From the NCBI GenBank assembly GCA_032164245.1, contig JAVMKO010000010.1:31632189-31696188 (forward strand): a DNA stretch of 64,000 bases. Reading direction: 5' to 3'. The translations under genes and the position numbers were made by a program. This DNA is from Sternotherus odoratus (Eukaryota; Chordata; Testudines; Kinosternidae). The notes below the pieces were generated by a model that saw only the letters and a program-made list of their open reading frames with translations, did no database searches and had not been told where the DNA came from. Below, piece by piece: positions 57,641-64,000 of the stretch. Numbering within the stretch: the first letter of the stretch is position 1; each line of letters starts with the position of its first letter.

Positions 57641-60164
57641 TGATCAGAATAAAGTGAGTTGTCATGGAGTCACAGGAGGGTTTGACAGTGAAATCAAAAA
57701 TTTGGGAGAGTTTTGCCTCTAGGAATAAAAATGGAAGCATGGTCAGAGCACACACCAAGTAGGATTTAACCTGCATTTCCACTGCTTTGCAGCACTGAGG
57801 AGGTGGGTAGATACGGGAGCTAATTTGGAAAGGAAGAGGATACTGGAGAACATGAAGGAAGCGAGGAGAGGCTGGAAAGCAATGGAAAGAGGGCGGGAGA
57901 TGGAGCGGTACTAATGATACAGAGGAAGAGGAACCCATTTCAGGGAAAGAGATCCCATTACTGTATCCCTTGCAAATGGTTACCTATCTCCCTGTCTCTT
58001 TAGGTTGAAGGAAAGACAGTGCAAGGATAAATGACCACTGCTAGGACTGGATTACCTAGAGCAGAAGAAACAGACTAGTCAAGGAGGACAGTCTATTGTA
58101 CAGAGAACACAACACAGGCTTATTGCCATGTTTATAAAAATTCCTGGTGCTCCAAGATAATGAAGCTGAAAAACTGATAATGAGGTGCCTCTTTCCAAAA
58201 ATGCTGAGTTTTCCAGTAGAGGTCTTAAATTACACTCTATGTTGTATGTAAAAACTCTAGAATAGTGCTGTGTAATGGTGACAAATTCAAATGCCCAAAA
58301 GTCACAATAATGAATTACTTCTCACAGCAACTTTAACTCACCCAGATTTCCAAGAGAGCACTTTTCTCACTAATTAGACTCTTAGTGGTAACCTACATAC
58401 AAAACAGTGGGCCCATTTCTGAGCCTGTTCATCCCGAGTTGTCACTGGTATAAAAACTGTTGTCTCCAGTTGGCTTACAGGGCTGGGAGAGCACAATTGG
58501 GCCCCACATATACAATTTGTAAGTTACCACATGAAGCTTAATTCATCCCTTCCCTTCCTGACTTGTTTGTGGTCAGTTCTGCAGCATTAGCGTTACATCA
58601 ACATCATTTTTTCGCATTTAATTTCCATTAGAAAAGAAGGGTGACTCTTCCTAATGAAATCATCGCAGGATCTTCCTTTGCTTGGCCCTATCCCTGCTAA
58701 CCTGAGGTATTCCCCAACTGAATTATACCTAGTATCAGCGCTCACTCCCAGGCTGTTTGCAGTGATGCATAAAATAACCCACCTGTTTACAACATGCCCC
58801 ACAAGTCCAGCTCTCATGCACTTCCCTCCCACCCACCAACTCCAAGCTTCTGCACTGTTAAAGGAGAGCAGATATCAGGAGGGGGGAAAAGCACATGCAT
58901 CTCTGTGTGTAGATTTGTGTCTCCAGCTGTGGAAGTCTGATGAGGGTTAGCAGACAGTGGGAGGGGCATTTACTGCATGTTTCAGCTTCACCTGGAAGGG
59001 TAAGAGTGATCTCTCCATTCCACAGGAGCTTGGTGAAACTCCAGCAGCACAGAGTAGGAGGAAAGCCAATGCTCACCAGCGACACAGGAATTTCCCATCC
59101 AGAGGGGAAATCCTCAAGGGGTGTAGACCTGTTGCCATCTCAGGTCACAATCTCCCCTGAACAGAGGATGTCGCTGGAACACCTCTGTGCTCTGACTGTT
59201 CTCTGCTGCTAAAACGTCCCCTTGAGACCATAAGGGGCTGAGCAAAGGTTGGAGCAGCCCTGAGGCATCTCTAATTTCCATCAGGGATGAGACCAGTCCC
59301 CAGAAGCCAAGGTGCTGCAGAGGTGGCACAGAGCCACCTTGTGTCCCTCACTTCCTGAGCTGTGTGGCCCTGAGGTTCAGGTCCACGCCAGATCTCTGCC
59401 AAGGCTCTTTACCACTATGTCCAAGTCTTCTCACTCCATCTCTCACCCGCCATTCCAAATGCACACACCATGCAACTCATCCTAATTAGTGTTCCAAACA
59501 CACACGCCCCACGCTCAAGGAGAGTTGCTCATGAAGTCAGTTGACCTTTAGAAGAGGCCAGTCTCTTAGAATTCAATTTATTTACTGGAGCACTGGCAGC
59601 AGACTGATTTGAAAAGTAGGACAAGAAAATAAAAGGGAAAGGGGGGGGGGAGAGAAAAAGATACACAGGTGCAGTCTATATAAAACACACACAAAGCACA
59701 CAAGCAGAGGACAGCAAACCCATTAATCGCTCCAGTCACCTTGAATGACCTTGGGATTCTAGGGCATGCTGCAGTAATATTAAAAGAAAGGAAGGAGAGC
59801 AGAAAAAATAAGAACAAAGAAATAAAGCAAAAGGGTGAGAGGGAGCACATATAGCAGCTTACTGCACGCAACGGACTCTGGCACTGCAGAAGCAGGCTGG
59901 ACAGGTCATGCCAGAGCGATGTCAGGGCAGGTATGTCATCACTTGGGGAACAGGCCTCTCTCCCAGCTCCCAGTGGCACAGACCAATGGCTGCAGGAAGC
60001 AGGCCGAACAGCCATCACAGCAGTGTCTTCAGGGACAACTTGCCTGGTTTGGAGTTTACGAAACCTCCAAGATGGAGACATCTAGGTGGTGCGGATTTTA
60101 CACACAATTTGAACTCCTGCTACCAGGGTGGGCCAACAGAATGGCCCTACCCCTCTCACATCTC
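57641..60164. other. Gene-free stretch
   Basis: The minus-strand frame 60081-59578 (167 codons) has a Ser/Phe/Leu-rich end from a purine-rich tract and no known domain. No transposons recognised. Confidence 0.4.
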
Positions 60165-60330
60165 CTTTTTACCAAGGGGGAAACTGAGGCTCAGAGAGGG
60201 CAAGTACACGGTCCCCATTCCCAAAAGAGAGAACCAGCATTAGAACACAGATCTTATTCCCTACACCTCATCTTACCCCTGAAGACAAGTTATGTAAGCA
60301 TCTCAGTGCCTCAGTTTACCCATCAGTAAC
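60165..60330 (-). repeat. MIR-type SINE
   Basis: 'gggaaactgaggctcagaga', 'accagcattagaacacagat' and a second reverse MIR end 'gtgcctcagtttacccatca'. Confidence 0.75.
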
Positions 60331-62595
60331 GTGGCCTTGTATAGAAAGTAAGCAACAGGCATCTTCCAAAGAGGCTGTATTCTCTTTGGAACTCCGAAGT
60401 CTGTCCTGAATGCCCTGTATGATGCCATGGGCCACAGGGGAACTGAAGTGACTACAGCTCTTGGGGCCAAGTCTGTGATACAGGGAGTGTTCAGAAGCTG
60501 AGAAGAACAATGCAAGAGGAACTCAGAACTTCACAGGTTCAAGCCTCCACTGAGTCTACTGGACTCGTGTGAATGAGGCTGAACACTACTGCCAGATGCA
60601 TGCTCCAGAAAACCCTGTTCACAAGACCCATTCTTCTTCTGTCACGTATCACCATCAGGGAACCAGTGGCCTTTGACTGCATGGATCTCCATTTGCTTCA
60701 GCCTGCTAATAAACAGCATTGCTAGCATCTTGGGCATCAGAGCACTTCATCAGCCAGGCCATGCATTTCAGCAAGTGCCTGCAGCAGTGAGAGTCCTGGT
60801 GTGTGCGGGGGGGAGGAGCGAATGCTTTGTCCGCTATAATCTACCTGCCCAGGTCCACTTTGATCTGGGGGGAAAGATTCTGGGAGTCACCTCAGACAGC
60901 TGGCAGGAGCTAAAATGTCAGCTAAGCCATCAGCCCGGCTCCATTCCCCCCTTCCAGGATCAACATTTACCAGTTTCATTTGCTAGATGTAAAACATCTC
61001 CACAGTGAATGCAACCCTGGCGATGAAATCCCACCCCAGACACGCACACTGCACCAGCCAGCAGAACAAAGACAGGCCGAGGCTGTCAAATGAGAAATTT
61101 CTAAAAGCAGGGAAGAGAAGCGCTCCAGCGAATAGACTATCACACTCTCCCCTCCATCACAACAGCCCAGCTCTCCTCCTCCTCTCTCTCTCTCCAAGCT
61201 CCTCGGCCACTTGTTGCCTGAATCCCTCCATTCCCCTGAATATAAAACTTTTATTATTCAGCAAAGTCTCTTGATTTAGAAAGGCCCCCCAAGACATGTT
61301 ACAAATAAAAATCCTTTAATTGGGAAGTTGTTTTCTTTTTAACCCCAACATAAAAATGTCTGTGGAGAACTGAGTAATATATTCTGCTGGAGTTTTTTCA
61401 GGTGTTTTTTTTTATTTAACCCCCTTTCCCTCCCCCTCCCCCCCCCATCTTACCCCCTCAATACTTTGAACTCCTGCCAAAAAAAAGCTGTCACATTATT
61501 CACAGTTTAACAGCACTTTGGCACTAGCTCCAAAACATCCAAGCTCAACACAGCCCCAATATACAGCCAGGGTCAGCTGAGAGTTCCACTCTCCCCCACT
61601 GCACCTTCTGCTTGGAAAGGCTGGGGATGGAGCCCCAGTCCAGTGCTCTATCCACTTGGCCAGACTGCCTCCCTTTACAACAAGAAGCTGGGGCTGCCCA
61701 ACCTCAGAATCCCCTCATACCTAGCACTGCTGCCATTCCCTGCTGGGAAAGGCTGGGTCTGCTGTCAGCTGGAGCCTCCTTTACAGCCAATAAGTGTGTC
61801 ACCTCTCCCTATAGTTTAGGGGTCTAGTTTCACACCATATTTCATACTGGCCAGATCAGTACATTGTGTTTGGTAAAGCAATGCTCCAGCTGAGGTCTGT
61901 GTGTGCTAGCAGGCTTTCTAGCTGCAATCCTGTGCACGCTAGTGTTTGCATACAGATGTATTATCAGCTTCTGAAACATAAAAAAACCCTTTGCAAGCAA
62001 GTTTCTAGTCTTTGCTCTGGGATTTGAGCGAGAGACAGATAGGGAAGTGATAAAGGAGACACGGATCTCAGCAAATCGTGGGTACATCAGAACCAGTGAC
62101 TTTAAGATGCTGGCTTTGCTGCTAGATACATTCTCTTTTAGTTGTGTGTATGACAAGTGACAGCCACAGTTTTATCTGAGGACTGTAGTCTCTATGGACA
62201 CTGCAGGGGTCTAACATGTCCAGGCTAGGTTGCTGATTTAAAGCCTCATCCCCACTGGGGAATGCAAAAGGGGTTGTGACAGCAACTGTGTTACCAAGAT
62301 CACTCCAAAGCCAGGGACAGCAGATTCACACTACCCCCTGAGGAACTGGAGGAGAATGGATTTCAGATCCATTAGGACTCTGCCTAGCGACAGAGGGGCC
62401 CCAAATCCTGTTAGCTCAGTACAGCTGGAAACCTCTCTTAACACTCACCTAAGTAACAATGCAGTCACCTGACACCATTATAAATCTGGTCTATATGGGT
62501 GTGGAGGGAAGTTTCCACGTGTCTTTAAATTAGCTCAATTGAACTAACCTAGTGGACAGGATCCCACACCAATCCTAGGAGAGCAAGGAGCATTT
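60331..62595. other. Gene-free stretch
   Basis: 61600-61680 has a weak reverse SINE phrase ('gctctatccacttggccaga'). 61240-61500 is AT-rich with poly(C) at 61436-61446. Nothing coding. Confidence 0.4.
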
Positions 62596-62613
62596 GCTGC
62601 CCTCTACTGGTGG
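62596..62613 (-). promoter_or_regulatory. CTCF-like binding site (reverse)
   Basis: The reverse complement reads 'ccaccagtagagggcagc', which fits the CTCF core CCASYAGRGGGCRS. It faces the forward site at 29203. Confidence 0.5.
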
Positions 62614-63769
62614 TTCATACCAGAGGTTGGAGAGTTTGCTACAGTAGTCCAACTAGTCTTTTAGCACCACTATCAAAGGTCCCAGGTTGAAGTGCCAATG
62701 ATGGCCCAGTTTACAGCTCCAAGGTGGTTCACAGAAGGACAGTGAGTCACTTTAAATCACAGCTTTGTCTGAGGTTGAAGATCACAGCACAATTCAGACA
62801 CAGTCTGGAACAAGCTTTGCAAACCCCCAGGAGTGAGGTATGAACACGGCTGCCTGATTTTAAGTGAGTTAGAATCATTAAGCCAATTTCAAAGAGGCAG
62901 CATGGATAGGTCTTGAAAATGGCACAGTTGCGGACTCCCATGGCTCTACATCAAGGAGTTGGAATATTTCAGTCTTTGCTTGAGAATGCATTTCTAATCA
63001 ATGCCCCTTGAGCTCAACTTTCCACATGGCCCATCTCCCATCAGTATGGGATAGGGATGTGTGGGATACCACACAGGGGAATAACCCGCATCTTTCTCCC
63101 ATGCAGAGACCCTATGGCCAAGCTGAACCCAAAGACCACCTGAGCATGCTCCACAATGCTAGTAAAATAACAAAGTCCTCTAGCCACTGGGATGAAACAC
63201 TGCTTTGATTTGCAGCCACCACATAGGGCTGTACGTGGGCCCCACCACAAGCAAAACATAGGCATCTATTACAGCCCAGCAGGCAACCCATCAGGGGCTA
63301 CACCATTCCGGATAGAGTCTGTGTCAGATTCATGATGGCAGCACCTTCTGCTTGCCCCAGAATACTGCAGAGCAGGGTTCTGATCTCAACCCCCTGAATT
63401 GGTGAGGTCAGTGATCTCCATCTCCTGTGAAAAGACAGCTCCAGCAATAGGGAACTGTTTATTTTGCACTGTGAGGCTGTGCTTAAGATGTAATTTATTT
63501 CCTGGGAATGCTCATTAGCCCTGATTGCGCAGCAAAAAACCACAGCTAAGTCCTATCAAATGAAAATGCCAAGTGCACACAGGAAAAAAGGACAAAAACC
63601 AGAAATAAATCAAAGTTTCTCCTAATGCTAGGGTCTCACATACCAGCTTTTTACCTCTAATTAGGATTTCTCCCCCACCCCTCAGCAATCTGAAGCCTTT
63701 TCCACTTGCCCAAACTACCGTCATAATGTCTAGTGTATTTATCCTCTTGCATCCCTGGGAGGCAGTGAA
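62614..63769. other. Gene-free stretch
   Basis: No element recognised except weak SINE-like phrases near 62640-62690. Confidence 0.4.
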
Positions 63770-63880
63770 GCGCTGGTCTCCCACTGTATGGATGGGAAGG
63801 GGCTCAAGGTCACAGAGAGTCTGAAAAGAGTTGAACTCTGCTTTGCTCTCCGGCTCTGGGAGTCTCCTGACTCCTGTACT
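63770..63880 (-). repeat. MIR-type SINE fragment
   Basis: 'ctgtatggatgggaaggggc', 'caaggtcacagagagtctg' and 'gttgaactctgctttgctc'. Confidence 0.65.
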
Positions 63881-64000
63881 TATGGAGATGGGCTCACACC
63901 AAAATCTACCAGATAAAGACCCCCCTTTGGGAGACATTTTGACCCTACCCCAAGCTCTGAGCCTCACTTGTAGTCCCTCATGAAGACCCTGACCTGCATT

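Noticed and set aside
59578..60081. 167-codon minus-strand frame
   Set aside because: Ends in a hydrophobic run produced by a purine-rich tract; no domain and overlaps nothing supported.
63515..63967. 150-codon minus-strand frame
   Set aside because: Contains a MIR fragment and unrelated sequence; no homology recognised.

Overview
The window is vertebrate nuclear DNA, most likely from a turtle and at least from a non-avian sauropsid. It carries CR1 retroposons, a Penelope-like element with a GIY-YIG domain, several non-autonomous hAT families with 8-bp target duplications, MITEs with a 'tctacact' end motif, gypsy-like solo LTRs, an AmnSINE/Deu-type SINE and many old MIR/L2 copies. I recognise this combination from testudine genomes; that is recall, not a database search. 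There are no bacterial operons, no tRNA or rRNA genes and no CRISPR array.

No intact protein-coding gene was found. The reading frames are short and mostly lie inside repeats, so the window is probably intergenic or inside a large intron. The one stretch of recognisable host coding sequence is not at its native locus. It lies inside an 869-bp hAT-type transposon (7876-8744, flanked by a perfect 8-bp duplication). On the minus strand at 8233-8141 it encodes about 31 residues closely resembling the start of the neuronal scaffold protein CASKIN1. This looks like transposon exon capture and is the most interesting observation here.

Layout. 1-7 kb: CR1, MIR and a decayed non-LTR reverse transcriptase (minus strand, 5.9-6.6 kb). 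7.8-8.75 kb: the exon-capturing hAT. 9-14 kb: a (GA)n tract, CR1 and a GC-rich hAT with an internal minisatellite. 14.9-19.2 kb: MITEs, the Penelope-like remnant, the 5S-headed SINE, a local direct duplication and another hAT. 20.5-20.7 kb: a homeodomain/POU motif cluster that looks like a conserved enhancer candidate. 22.1 kb: solo LTR. 25.7-27.2 kb: CR1 followed by a C-rich hAT. 29.2 kb: CTCF-like site. 32.8-36.2 kb: a hAT with a nested CR1 and two copies of a foldback element. 39.0 kb: solo LTR with perfect 5-bp duplication. 40.3 kb: MITE, then a unique AT-rich block. 46.2-47.6 kb: a hAT nested in a MITE, then another hAT. 50.7-54.1 kb: MITEs, truncated hAT, Penelope tail. 56.3 kb: hAT. 57.1-57.6 kb: AT-rich enhancer candidate. 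62.6 kb: a reverse-strand CTCF-like site facing the one at 29.2 kb.

Repeat names are given from pattern memory. Boundaries marked by target-site duplications are read directly and are the firmest; other boundaries are approximate.
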